A stretch of 34,556 nucleotides of DNA. It comes from JAFGBH01 sp964430915 (lineage in GTDB: Bacteria > Desulfobacterota > Syntrophia > Syntrophales > UBA2210). The notes beneath the pieces were generated by a model. It was not told where the DNA came from and did not search any database. It saw only the letters and a program-made list of their open reading frames with translations. Position numbers and translations under genes: made by a program. Below, piece after piece: positions 1 to 7,534 of the stretch (within the stretch, counting starts at the first letter, position 1; the number at the start of each line of letters is the position of its first letter). The stretch lies in contig CAYSHT010000007.1 in assembly GCA_964430915.1 (NCBI GenBank), forward strand, positions 1 through 34,556, given 5' to 3'.

Positions 1-356
1 ACCGATGACCAGTGTACCAGGCGTCTGACACCTGAAGCGAGTGCGGCTTTGCAGATATTTTCGACACCACCAACATTGATGGCGCGTATAATCTTGTCGG
101 GTGTGGAATAATCGTGGATGCCGGCCACATGAAATACACAGTCAACTCCCTCGGTAAGCCTCTCCAGCCCATCCGCGCGGGTCAGGTCCGAGGCGATGAA
201 TTCGACGCCGAGGGCCTCGAACATGGCGCTATAATGGCGGCTTGAAATATCGGTTGCCCGTACCCTGAAGCCCGCCTTTACCGCCTCCATTACCATATGA
301 TGCCCGGTAAAACCTGCCGCACCGGTTACAAGCACCAGCCCTTTTTCTTCCGTCAT
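1..356 (-). CDS. NAD(P)-dependent epimerase/dehydratase, N-terminal part (runs off the window)
   Basis: Reading leftward from an ATG at 356-354, 118 codons stay open to the window edge. The N-terminus carries the extended-SDR nucleotide-binding loop TGAAGFTG (residues 11-18), then an acidic residue after the second strand (ATD), SDLT near 57-60, and the HVAG motif near 76-79. The end, VHWSS, is probably the strand that leads to the catalytic Ser; the YxxxK motif lies outside the window. The family oxidises, reduces or epimerises sugars, sterols or similar alcohols with NAD(P). The exact substrate cannot be read from this part. A strong AGGAGG lies just upstream and overlaps the stop codon of the aldehyde oxidoreductase, so the two genes are almost certainly one operon. 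Confidence 0.85.
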   Translation of the reverse strand, partial: MTEEKGLVLVTGAAGFTGHHMVMEAVKAGFRVRATDISSRHYSAMFEALGVEFIASDLTRADGLERLTEGVDCVFHVAGIHDYSTPDKIIRAINVGGVENICKAALASGVRRLVHWSS

Positions 357-368
357 GATTGTGCCCTC

Positions 369-2213
369 CTAATGCGGAATTTCAAGTCGATCGAGAACAC
401 TCGGTGTCGGGTGCCCCATTTCATCCCACCCCCGCAGTTGGTAATACTTTTCGAGCATGCTATCGAGTTCGATGGGAGGCCATCCGTCTTCCCGGACTTC
501 CGTCAAGAGGCGTGCGGGAAGTTTGTCGTCGGCTCTCGTTATTCCTTCGCGGCTGTTCAAGAGGCGTTCAAAGTTGAAAATCCTTTCGCCGACTTTGTAG
601 TAATCGTCTTTTGTGATTCTATAGCCGAGAAGTCCTGACATCAGACCGGCGTAGTCGGAAAGATCGGTTGTTTTAACCGCGAGAGAGGGGAGGTTTTGCA
701 TAATGAATTGCGTGATGGGCATGGGCGTGTGTTTGTAGGCAAAGTTTTCCTCGAGAAAGGGATACATGGTCTGTATGCAGAAGATTGATGAATTAATGGC
801 GTCGGTGACATCCTGCATGAACCTGACGAAGTGGGGTTTTCCTTTCGTTCCGTGCTGGCTGAGATATGTATTGACTTCAATTGCATGCGTACTCCCCGAA
901 AGATGGGTGGCACCGCAGTTTGCCGTCGCATATGCCAGCCCCTGGCCCGTGCATCCCCTCGGATCATAGGCCGCCATTTCGAGACCCTTGACGTTTATTG
1001 CAAAATCTTCGCCGCCGAACTTTTCGGCGAGTCTTCGCGTACCCTCTGCAAGCTCATTTCCGAGGCCTCTGCGGTAGGCGATGTCTTCCAGTAATTCTGA
1101 GATGCCGTCGGGATTTCCGAAGGAAAGATCGCTCTGAATAATTCCCCGTTCGGTCAGTTCCATGACAAAGGCGATAGTGCTTCCGGTACTGATGGAATCC
1201 ATGCCCAGCCTGTTCAGTTTGTCGTTCCATTCGGCGATCGCGGAAATGTCGCCGATCATGAGATTTGATCCCATGAGTCCTATGGTTTCATACTCGGGAG
1301 ACACCAGTTCTCTGCCGTTAAATCGCCCCATCCGTCCGCACTGAATGGGGCAGCCGACACAGCCATGGTTTTTAAGGAAGTGATTCTCCCGTATCGTTTC
1401 GCCGGTGAGATTCTCTATCTCGTCGAAGCTCGTCCGGTTGAAATTCCTGACCGGCATGATTCCTGATGTGCCATAGATTTTCACGTTTTGTGGAGTACCG
1501 AGCTCAGGCAGGTCTTTGCCTGTGTTGGGGTGAGACTTGACCTTTTGCTGGGCTTTCGTTACCGCTTTTTTGAATACTATCGGATCGGCAGGGCCGAACT
1601 TTTTGGTTCCCTTCGCAACGATGCCCTTGAGATTTTTCGATCCCATCACTGTCCCAAGTCCGCCACGCCCGGCTATGCGTTTCCCCGCCGCAATGACGGC
1701 AAAGCGGACAGCGTTTTCTCCTGCAGGGCCGATGGTTACCCAGTCCCCTTCATCTTTGCGGGTTTCCTGAAGATCATAGGTGTCCATCCCCCAGAGAGAA
1801 GAGGCATCCTCTATTGTAACCTCTCCGTCGGTCACTTTTATATAGACGGGTGATGCGGCTTTTCCCCTCACCATGATGCCGTCGTAACCGGCCCGTTTAA
1901 GGCTGAGGCCAAACTTTCCGCCGGCAAGAGATGAAACGAAAATGCCGGTGAGAGGTGATTTTCCGGCCACGATAAAACGGCCCCCGGCGGGAGACTGCGT
2001 TCCTGCTGTGGGGCCGGTCATAAAGACGATAATATTTTCCGGTGAAAGGGGGTCAACTCCGGGTGCAATGTTGTCATAGAGAAGCTTGAGGGCGATTCCC
2101 TTACCACCAAGGTAGCGACGTCTGTCCTCTTCTGTTATCGCAATGGTGTTTGTTGTTCCCGAGGTTAAATCGATATCAAAAACCCTGTCATTGACGGCAT
2201 ACGAGCTTTTCAT
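369..2213 (-). CDS. Aldehyde:ferredoxin oxidoreductase family protein (tungsten/molybdenum pterin enzyme)
   Basis: The 614-residue protein is full length for the AOR family. The N-terminal domain has the GGKG segment (36-39) and the TGPTAGT..PAGGRF region typical of the bis-pterin-binding fold. The [4Fe-4S] ligands fit C285, C288 and C292 (CVGCPIQC) with a fourth at C479. The family interconverts aldehydes and carboxylic acids, or reduces aromatic acids or their CoA esters, using ferredoxin in the cytoplasm. The substrate of this member is unknown. The start ATG has an AAGGGG site eleven bases upstream. It lies 40 bp after tetR and 12 bp before the epimerase on the same strand, which suggests a tetR-aor-epimerase operon. 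Confidence 0.93.
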   Translation of the reverse strand: MKSSYAVNDRVFDIDLTSGTTNTIAITEEDRRRYLGGKGIALKLLYDNIAPGVDPLSPENIIVFMTGPTAGTQSPAGGRFIVAGKSPLTGIFVSSLAGGKFGLSLKRAGYDGIMVRGKAASPVYIKVTDGEVTIEDASSLWGMDTYDLQETRKDEGDWVTIGPAGENAVRFAVIAAGKRIAGRGGLGTVMGSKNLKGIVAKGTKKFGPADPIVFKKAVTKAQQKVKSHPNTGKDLPELGTPQNVKIYGTSGIMPVRNFNRTSFDEIENLTGETIRENHFLKNHGCVGCPIQCGRMGRFNGRELVSPEYETIGLMGSNLMIGDISAIAEWNDKLNRLGMDSISTGSTIAFVMELTERGIIQSDLSFGNPDGISELLEDIAYRRGLGNELAEGTRRLAEKFGGEDFAINVKGLEMAAYDPRGCTGQGLAYATANCGATHLSGSTHAIEVNTYLSQHGTKGKPHFVRFMQDVTDAINSSIFCIQTMYPFLEENFAYKHTPMPITQFIMQNLPSLAVKTTDLSDYAGLMSGLLGYRITKDDYYKVGERIFNFERLLNSREGITRADDKLPARLLTEVREDGWPPIELDSMLEKYYQLRGWDEMGHPTPSVLDRLEIPH

Positions 2214-2253
2214 TCTGATCGCCCCTTATCTATAGTTTGTGTTACATTTCCTT

Positions 2254-2976
2254 TTAGTTGTTTCCTTTTGATTTTTTACTCTTTTTGATTTTTGCCCTGT
2301 CTACCTTTAGTTTGACCTCTACGAAATCGTCGTCATCTTTCTTCTCGATTGCCCGAATCACCATGTCGAAAATCGTGTCACGATAATCGGATATGCTCTC
2401 GGGACGCCCGATAAGAAGCCACTGTATGGTCAAATGCTCGATAAAGCCCATAACCATGTTTCTGACAATATAGGGATCAATGTCATCCCTGAATACTCCC
2501 TCTTCGACACCCTGCTGGAATGTCTCGACTACGGTACGGGACGATTTTCGAATAACCTGATAGGCGGGTGAACTGGTGAAGTTTTTATTCCCCTTCAATG
2601 TGAGCAGCACAACCGATGTATAGAGGGGGTTGTTCTCGAAAAACTCCAGATAACCCTGTATTATAAGACGCATCCTTTCTTTTGCACCGTGGATATATCG
2701 ACCCACCTCGATCATGCGATCGAGCTCTTTTTTTGTGTAGATCTCGGGAATGGAAAAGAGCACATCCTCTTTGGAACTGAAATACTCATAAAGCGTTGCA
2801 TCGGAGATTTTCGCCGCCCTGCATATGTCCGATATGGTCGTCGATTCGTATCCCTTTTCTCCGAAAACATCGAGGGCGCCCTCCATAATATTGATCGCCT
2901 TCTGAATATTCTGTTTTCTCTCTTTTTTGGGATCGTTGCTGTTTGTCTTTTTTCCCATTTCGTTTTCCACCCGCAT
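2254..2976 (-). CDS. TetR/AcrR family transcriptional regulator
   Basis: This is a 240-residue protein with an N-terminal helix-turn-helix of TetR type (about residues 25-70; the segments TTISDICRAAKISDATLYEYF and KEDVLF are characteristic). A larger helical ligand-binding domain follows, and the tail from about residue 210 is very charged and Lys-rich. The first ATG has no ribosome site. The second in-frame ATG (2958) follows GGTGG at good spacing and may be the true start, giving 234 residues. Its promoter overlaps an inverted repeat, which argues for autorepression. It is divergent from an enoyl-CoA hydratase and upstream of the aldehyde oxidoreductase. By analogy with FadR/PaaR-like regulators an acyl-CoA ligand is plausible, but that is inference. 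Confidence 0.92.
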   Translation of the reverse strand: MRVENEMGKKTNSNDPKKERKQNIQKAINIMEGALDVFGEKGYESTTISDICRAAKISDATLYEYFSSKEDVLFSIPEIYTKKELDRMIEVGRYIHGAKERMRLIIQGYLEFFENNPLYTSVVLLTLKGNKNFTSSPAYQVIRKSSRTVVETFQQGVEEGVFRDDIDPYIVRNMVMGFIEHLTIQWLLIGRPESISDYRDTIFDMVIRAIEKKDDDDFVEVKLKVDRAKIKKSKKSKGNN

Positions 2977-3012
2977 TTATCGTAAGGTATACTATGACAC
3001 GCTGAACTTTGA

Positions 3013-3040
3013 TTTATAATAGTATCATTCATTATGTCAA
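3013..3040 (-). promoter_or_regulatory. Candidate sigma-70 promoter of the tetR-aor operon
   Basis: Read on the minus strand there is a perfect TTGACA (3040-3035), a 16-base spacer and TATAAA (3018-3013), about 40-55 bases upstream of the tetR start codons. It is one of the best matches to consensus in the window. Confidence 0.6.
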
Positions 3041-3057
3041 GAAATAATCATACTATT
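3018..3057. promoter_or_regulatory. Inverted repeat, likely TetR operator
   Basis: AATAGTATCATT at 3018-3029 and AATCATACTATT at 3046-3057 are inverted copies matching at 11 of 12 positions, with 16 bases between them. One arm fills the spacer between the -35 and -10 boxes of the tetR promoter. The other sits just upstream of its -35. This geometry is that of an operator where binding blocks RNA polymerase. No binding data are available. Confidence 0.55.
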
Positions 3058-3142
3058 CATCAACTAATTTGTATAAAAACCTAGAGTATGTATGTTTTTG
3101 TGCAGCTAATCTATATGTCATTAGAAATTCATGTAATAAAAC

Positions 3143-3171
3143 TTGACTTATTATATGTTTGAGATAATACT
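3143..3171 (+). promoter_or_regulatory. Candidate promoter of the enoyl-CoA hydratase gene
   Basis: TTGACT (3143-3148), 17 bases, then AATACT (3166-3171). Transcription would begin near 3178, which supports translation starting at 3209 rather than at an upstream TTG at 3143. Confidence 0.35.
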
Positions 3172-3208
3172 TGGTGCCGCGTCAATTTTGGATAAGGGGG
3201 AGGTTTCT

Positions 3209-3991
3209 ATGGGCTATACTGTGTTGGGCTATGAGGTAGTTGAAGGTGTTGCGGTGATAACAATGAACTACCCACCCGTCAATGCACTGGGAATTCCCTT
3301 TCTTGAGGATTTTACCGATGTGCTTCAGAGGCTTAAAACCAAAGGAGAGGCCCGGGCCGTGCTTCTTACGAGCAGCTGTCCGGGGGTTTTTTCTGCCGGA
3401 GATGATGTGGCGTCGCTAAAGGAGATTGATGATGAACTCATCAATGCGCTCCCGAAAGCGCATGCGCTCTTGAATGAACTGGAAGAACTGCCACTTCCTA
3501 CCGTGGCGGGGATTAACGGTCATGCCCTCGGTGGTGGTCTTGAGCTCGCTCTTGCCTGTGATTTTCGGTTTATGGCACAAGACTCGGGGAGGATCGGGCT
3601 TCCCGAGGTAAGGCTCGGCATGATTCCCTCCATAGGAGGCACGCAACGTTTGCCCCTTGTGGTGGGAAAGACAAAGGCTGTGGAGATGATGTTCAAGGGG
3701 CTCATGATTACGCCGGAGGAGGCGAAGGAAATCGGACTCGTGAATGATGTCTTTTCAGGTGATGATCTCTATGAAAAGTCCTTCGATTATGCCCTTCGGC
3801 TTTCCCGTCAGGCAACAAGGGCGATAGCCAGAATAAAGAAGTGTATGATCACCGGTACTCGTGAGGGATTTGAGGCGGGATTATCCATGGAATTTGAGAC
3901 CTTCAGGGCAAATATCATATCACCGGATGCGAAGGAGGGGATTGATTCCTTTCTTTCGGGCAGAAAACCGGAATTCACAGGCAAGGATTAA
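3209..3991 (+). CDS. Enoyl-CoA hydratase/isomerase (crotonase) family protein
   Basis: This is a 260-residue crotonase, the usual size. The oxyanion-hole segments FSAGDD (61-66) and GHALGGG (104-110) are present, and both hydratase glutamates are in place: E112 (GGGLELA) and E133 (IGLPEVRLG). It should therefore be able to hydrate trans-2-enoyl-CoA, the second step of beta-oxidation, though related activities are possible. The start at 3209 follows a strong GGGGGAGG site. An upstream in-frame TTG has no ribosome site and lies in the predicted promoter. It is the first gene of a rightward unit divergent from tetR, so control by that regulator is likely. Confidence 0.93.
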   Translation: MGYTVLGYEVVEGVAVITMNYPPVNALGIPFLEDFTDVLQRLKTKGEARAVLLTSSCPGVFSAGDDVASLKEIDDELINALPKAHALLNELEELPLPTVAGINGHALGGGLELALACDFRFMAQDSGRIGLPEVRLGMIPSIGGTQRLPLVVGKTKAVEMMFKGLMITPEEAKEIGLVNDVFSGDDLYEKSFDYALRLSRQATRAIARIKKCMITGTREGFEAGLSMEFETFRANIISPDAKEGIDSFLSGRKPEFTGKD

Positions 3992-4115
3992 ATCCAAAAA
4001 GATGATTTTGAGCTGAGATTTGCTGTATGATAAAAGATCGGAACGAGAGGAACGATTTACACCGAGGATCAAACCATTGAAGTAGCAAAAACCAACGAGG
4101 CTAAAGGAGGGAACT

Positions 4116-5051
4116 ATGATTGTAGATGCGCACAGACATGTCTATACCTGGGATATTATATCCGACAATTATTGGAACGAGCTGGCCGAGATCGCGATAG
4201 ATTTCTTCAGGAAAAACAACCTTGGTGAGCCGACAAAAGAAGAGATAAAGAATAACCTGATGGATGCTATGATGGATCCCGATGGCTCGAAAATGATAGC
4301 GAATATGGATGAGGCGGGTGTAGACAAGTCCCTTATTCTCGTTACCGACTGGGGTTATGGAATCGGAGAGCCAAAGGATTCTGTCGATGATATCAATAAA
4401 TTTTACGGTTCGCTGGCACAGGCATATCCCGATCGTGTCGTGGCTTTTGCCGGGGTTGATCCGAGGAGGGAGGGTGCCGTTGATATCCTGGACCGTGCCG
4501 TGAATGATTTCGGGTGCCAGGGGCTGAAGTACCACCCAACATCGGGATTTTATCCCGACAGCGAAGAGTCGTACAAGGTTCTTGAAAAGGCTCAGGAGTT
4601 GGGAATTCCTCTCCTGTCGCATCTGGGTCCCATATCGAAACCTTTGAAGAGCAAGTATGCTCAGCCTGTTTATCTGGATACTGTCGTCAGTGATTTTCCA
4701 AAGCTCACGGTGATCGGTGCGCATATGGGAGCATCATGGTGGCATGAACTGGTGAATCTGATCGCGGCCAAGGCAACCACCTTTTATGCCGATTTTTCGG
4801 GACAGCAGGTTTCTGCGAAACGAAACTTCAGTGAGTTCTGCCATATGTTGAGAACGGCCTTTGATGAGGCAGGTGCCGATAAATTCCTCTGGGGAACGGA
4901 CAATCCGATACTCGAAAACGTTATTCCCATGAAGGAGTGGCTGAAAATGATACGCGATCTGCCCGAGAATGCACCAGACGGCCTGGTATTTACAAAAGAA
5001 GAGATTGATGCTGTTCTGGGAGGAAACGCCGAGCGGATATTTAAATTTTGA
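4116..5051 (+). CDS. Amidohydrolase family (Amidohydro_2-type) metal-dependent hydrolase
   Basis: The protein has 311 residues, the usual size for the ACMSD/gamma-resorcylate decarboxylase branch of the amidohydrolase superfamily. Metal and active-site motifs occur in order: DAHRH (4-8), LKYHP (H140), SHLG (H169), GAHMG (H203) and GTDNP (D262), ending in the family-typical GGNAERIF. Members decarboxylate or hydrolyse cyclic and aromatic acids in the cytoplasm; the substrate here is unknown. AAAGGAGGG precedes the start. It lies 124 bp after the enoyl-CoA hydratase on the same strand, so it probably belongs to the same catabolic unit. Confidence 0.88.
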   Translation: MIVDAHRHVYTWDIISDNYWNELAEIAIDFFRKNNLGEPTKEEIKNNLMDAMMDPDGSKMIANMDEAGVDKSLILVTDWGYGIGEPKDSVDDINKFYGSLAQAYPDRVVAFAGVDPRREGAVDILDRAVNDFGCQGLKYHPTSGFYPDSEESYKVLEKAQELGIPLLSHLGPISKPLKSKYAQPVYLDTVVSDFPKLTVIGAHMGASWWHELVNLIAAKATTFYADFSGQQVSAKRNFSEFCHMLRTAFDEAGADKFLWGTDNPILENVIPMKEWLKMIRDLPENAPDGLVFTKEEIDAVLGGNAERIFKF

Positions 5052-5056
5052 CATTG

Positions 5057-5170
5057 AATTGAACAGCGAGCGTAATCCCCGCTGCTTGCGGCGGGGGAAG
5101 CGAGAATAAAAAACAAACAATTTCCTTAACAATCGGAGATTCCCCGCAACTTGTTACGGGGAGCTTCAAG
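5057..5170. repeat. REP-like composite repeat with two hairpins (copy A)
   Basis: Two GC-rich hairpins lie in tandem: arms CCCCGCTGC/GCGGCGGGG (5077-5085/5088-5096), and CCCCGCAAC/GTTACGGGG (5142-5150/5153-5161). The second is embedded in a conserved frame, ACAATCGGAGATTCCCCG on the left and CGGGGAGCTTCAA on the right. The same frame recurs at 5942-5983. The right end touches the ribosome site of the following START gene. No U-run follows, so it is not a classical terminator. Confidence 0.6.
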
Positions 5171-5181
5171 GGGTGTGGAAT

Positions 5182-5871
5182 ATGAAAATCTGGAAAGTGA
5201 TTGTGGTTGTATCGATACTTAGTCTCTTGACCTCTTTCCCGGCATCTGCGGAGGATATTGAGGGAGGATGGAAAAAGGTCAATGAATCGGAAGGGATTGT
5301 GGGCTATACAAGGCCTGCACCATCGACGAGCGTTGATGAGGTGATGGCCATCGGTATCGTGAAGGTCTCTGTGCCGGTTATTGAAGCGCTCCTGAGAGAC
5401 GCTTCCGCCCAGCCGGAGTATATGTTCATGTGCAGTGAGGCCTATAAACTGCAACTGCTGGGATTACAAACTACCGAGGATGTCAAGTTTGTCTACAATA
5501 AGACTGACATGCCGTGGCCGGTTAATGACAGATACGCTGTTTTCAGGGCGGACCATATGATCGATGCGTCAACGGGAGCGATCAGGGTGGCCGTTAAGAA
5601 TATATCTGCCGATTTCGATGAGAAGGACAAAAAGGCCGTGCGTATGCCGATTACTATAGGCCAGTGTATCGCCACTCCCGTCAGTGAAAACGAGACCGAG
5701 GTGCTCTATCAGGTTCTCGCCGATCCGGGAGGGAATTTGCCGTCATGGCTGGTCAATATGCTCTCTAAAAATCTCGGTGTTAAGACGATAGCGGGTATAC
5801 GAGAGATGGTAAAAAAAGATAAATACAGAAATGCCTCGCGAATAATTACCACCACGCCGTGGGTTCGATGA
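5182..5871 (+). CDS. Exported START-domain (steroidogenic-acute-regulatory lipid-transfer-like) protein
   Basis: The 229-residue protein has a clear signal peptide (positive MKIWK, hydrophobic stretch to about 20, cleavage after ASA at 23). The rest resembles a START domain: the W near the beginning, the MPWPVNDRYAVF segment, the late DPGGNLPSWLVNML stretch and a C-terminal helix are all characteristic. START domains bind a hydrophobic ligand in a deep pocket, so this is probably a periplasmic lipid, sterol or aromatic carrier. I chose the ATG at 5182, which follows AAGGGG at eight bases; an in-frame GTG nine bases earlier is less suited. It follows the amidohydrolase by 130 bp, with a REP-like element in between. 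Confidence 0.85.
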   Translation: MKIWKVIVVVSILSLLTSFPASAEDIEGGWKKVNESEGIVGYTRPAPSTSVDEVMAIGIVKVSVPVIEALLRDASAQPEYMFMCSEAYKLQLLGLQTTEDVKFVYNKTDMPWPVNDRYAVFRADHMIDASTGAIRVAVKNISADFDEKDKKAVRMPITIGQCIATPVSENETEVLYQVLADPGGNLPSWLVNMLSKNLGVKTIAGIREMVKKDKYRNASRIITTTPWVR

Positions 5872-5941
5872 AGGGACTGTACGTTATTGGATCAATCCCT
5901 TGAAGGGAAGAGCGAGTGCATACAATCAAAACGATTTTCTG

Positions 5942-5983
5942 ACAATTGGAGATTCCCCGTAGCGCCGCTGCGGGGAGCTTCAA
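5942..5983. repeat. REP-like hairpin repeat (copy B)
   Basis: It shares the frame ACAATYGGAGATTCCCCG...CGGGGAGCTTCAA with copy A. The stem is CCCCGTAGC (5955-5963) and GCTGCGGGG (5967-5975) with a GCC loop. It lies between the convergent START and Nudix genes, and its conserved right end contains the Nudix stop codon (5980-5982). Confidence 0.6.
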
Positions 5984-6444
5984 TATTCCTTCTTCTCATC
6001 CCTTAAGCGTTTAAAGTAATCGGCAAGTATTCGGCCGTGGTCAAACATGATGGGTGATGGAAGGGTATCTTCCGTAAATAGTCCTACTTCGGCTGCATCA
6101 TCTGCCGCTTTCGGGATACCCTTTCCCGTGGCAATATAGACCGTGGAAATTGTGTGATGGCGAGGGTCCCTGTCCGGCTTAGAATAGGTATGCATCTGCT
6201 TCACTAAGGTTACGTCCAGCGATGTTTCTTCCTTTGCCTCTCTTACGGCCGCATCTTCAAGCGATTCGCCGTAATCGACAAATCCTCCCGGGATCGCCCA
6301 GCCCACCGGTTCATTCTTCCTCAGTATCAGGACTATTTTCCCCTCATCCATCTCAATTATGATGTCAACGGTGGGTACGGGGTTTCGATAGGTTTCGGTT
6401 ACCATGCCGCAGTTTGGGCAGGTATTTTTGATTTTCATAGTCAT
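5980..6444 (-). CDS. Nudix hydrolase with N-terminal zinc-ribbon-like motif
   Basis: The 154-residue protein begins with a CPNCG pair (9-13), reminiscent of the zinc ribbon in NADH-pyrophosphatase-like Nudix enzymes, although only one CxxC is visible. The Nudix box is present (GGFVDYGESLEDAAVREAKE followed by ETS), with all catalytic glutamates, but the usual Gly of EExGU is replaced by Ser. ADP-ribose or NAD-like nucleotides are the commonest substrates of such proteins; specificity is not readable. It is divergent from the PTS genes and convergent with the START gene. The ribosome site is weak. Confidence 0.9.
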   Translation of the reverse strand: MTMKIKNTCPNCGMVTETYRNPVPTVDIIIEMDEGKIVLILRKNEPVGWAIPGGFVDYGESLEDAAVREAKEETSLDVTLVKQMHTYSKPDRDPRHHTISTVYIATGKGIPKAADDAAEVGLFTEDTLPSPIMFDHGRILADYFKRLRDEKKEY

Positions 6445-6581
6445 ATTAATCCATTACCAGAGTATTGTCGTTGCACAGCATCTATATAGAGTGAAGAATG
6501 TTTGCTGTCAAGGACGGAAATTCTTGACATATGGGAGGTAATTATTTAGCGTAAGCGACTAACGATGGTTTCGGAGGGAAC

Positions 6582-6995
6582 ATGATAGGGGTCCTGGTAA
6601 TAACTCACAGCAACCTTGGCAGCGAACTGATAAAAGCTGCAGAGATGATAAAGGGTGAACTCACGGGGATTATCCCGATTTCGATCGATGCGAACAAGAG
6701 TTTGAAGAGCATCAACAAGGAGATTACCTCGGCCATCAAAAAGGTTGACTCAAAAAAGGGCGTCTTAATCCTTACGGACCTTTTCGGGGGAACACCTTCG
6801 AACATTTCGCTCTCCTTTCTCAAAGAGGGGAAGGTTGAAGTCGTAACGGGGGTAAACCTCCCCATGTTGCTGAAAATATCAACCATGAGAGAAGAAATAG
6901 ACCTCAGGGAATTTGCCAATTTTATAAGGGATTACGGCAGGAAAAATATTTATCTCGCCAGTGAGGTTTTAAATAGAAAAGTCGGCAGCGATTGA
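6582..6995 (+). CDS. PTS system mannose/fructose-family EIIA component
   Basis: The 137-residue EIIA-Man-type domain carries the phosphorylatable His at position 9 (VITHSNLG) and the DLFGGTPSN motif (about 66-74). In the phosphotransferase system it receives phosphate from HPr and passes it to EIIB. GGAGGG lies just upstream of the ATG. It heads an EIIA-EIIB-EIIC run. A TTGACA at 6524-6529 could be a -35 element, but no convincing -10 follows. In this lineage such stand-alone EIIA proteins often have regulatory rather than transport roles, which is inference here. Confidence 0.93.
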   Translation: MIGVLVITHSNLGSELIKAAEMIKGELTGIIPISIDANKSLKSINKEITSAIKKVDSKKGVLILTDLFGGTPSNISLSFLKEGKVEVVTGVNLPMLLKISTMREEIDLREFANFIRDYGRKNIYLASEVLNRKVGSD

Positions 6996-7030
6996 GTAAT
7001 AGCATTGCGTGATGCCTTCCCGGATAATGA

Positions 7031-7519
7031 ATGGATTCCATCCTTGTAAGAGTTGATAACAGGCTTGTTCACGGTCAGATATTAGAGGCATGGGTCCCCT
7101 CTCTCCAAGCAGTGTCCATAATTGTCGTCAATGATGAGGTGGCAGGAGACCTTTTTCGTGAATCCGTCATCAGGATGGTGGTTCCGAGCTATATAGAATT
7201 GTACGTCTTTGATGTGGAGGAGTTCTCTAAAAGCTTTTCATATAATGACTGGAAATTCGGAAGCTCTATAATCCTCTTTGAGAGGATAGGCGATGCACTG
7301 AGAGCATATAAACTGGGCTTTGCCTATGACAGGATTAACATTGGGAATGTTCATGACAGCGAAGGTAAGTGTTGTGTGAACTCTTCAATTTATCTGGACC
7401 GTAATGATGCGGAAGACCTGAAAACTCTCGTGGATTCCGGAGTAACAGTAGAGATACAGTGTATCCCGAATGACAGACCTGTTGATTTTCGGGACGTCGA
7501 GGAAAAGATTAAACTTTAG
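7031..7519 (+). CDS. PTS system mannose/fructose/sorbose-family EIIB component
   Basis: The 162-residue protein has the diagnostic N-terminus VRVDNRLVHGQI with the phosphorylated His at position 14, and full domain length. It accepts phosphate from EIIA and would phosphorylate the sugar transported by EIIC. It lies 35 bp after EIIA and 15 bp before EIIC, so the three are an operon. The ribosome site is weak (GGA about ten bases upstream), which would fit translation coupled to the upstream gene. Confidence 0.93.
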   Translation: MDSILVRVDNRLVHGQILEAWVPSLQAVSIIVVNDEVAGDLFRESVIRMVVPSYIELYVFDVEEFSKSFSYNDWKFGSSIILFERIGDALRAYKLGFAYDRINIGNVHDSEGKCCVNSSIYLDRNDAEDLKTLVDSGVTVEIQCIPNDRPVDFRDVEEKIKL

Positions 7520-7534
7520 TATCGGGTTTTCATT

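Noticed and set aside
3143..3208. Upstream TTG start for the enoyl-CoA hydratase
   Set aside because: No ribosome site; it falls in the likely promoter. ATG 3209 has GGGGGAGG and fits the family length.
6524..6552. TTGACA upstream of the PTS genes as a promoter
   Set aside because: The -35 word is perfect, but no acceptable -10 occurs at 15-19 bases; I mention it only in the EIIA entry.
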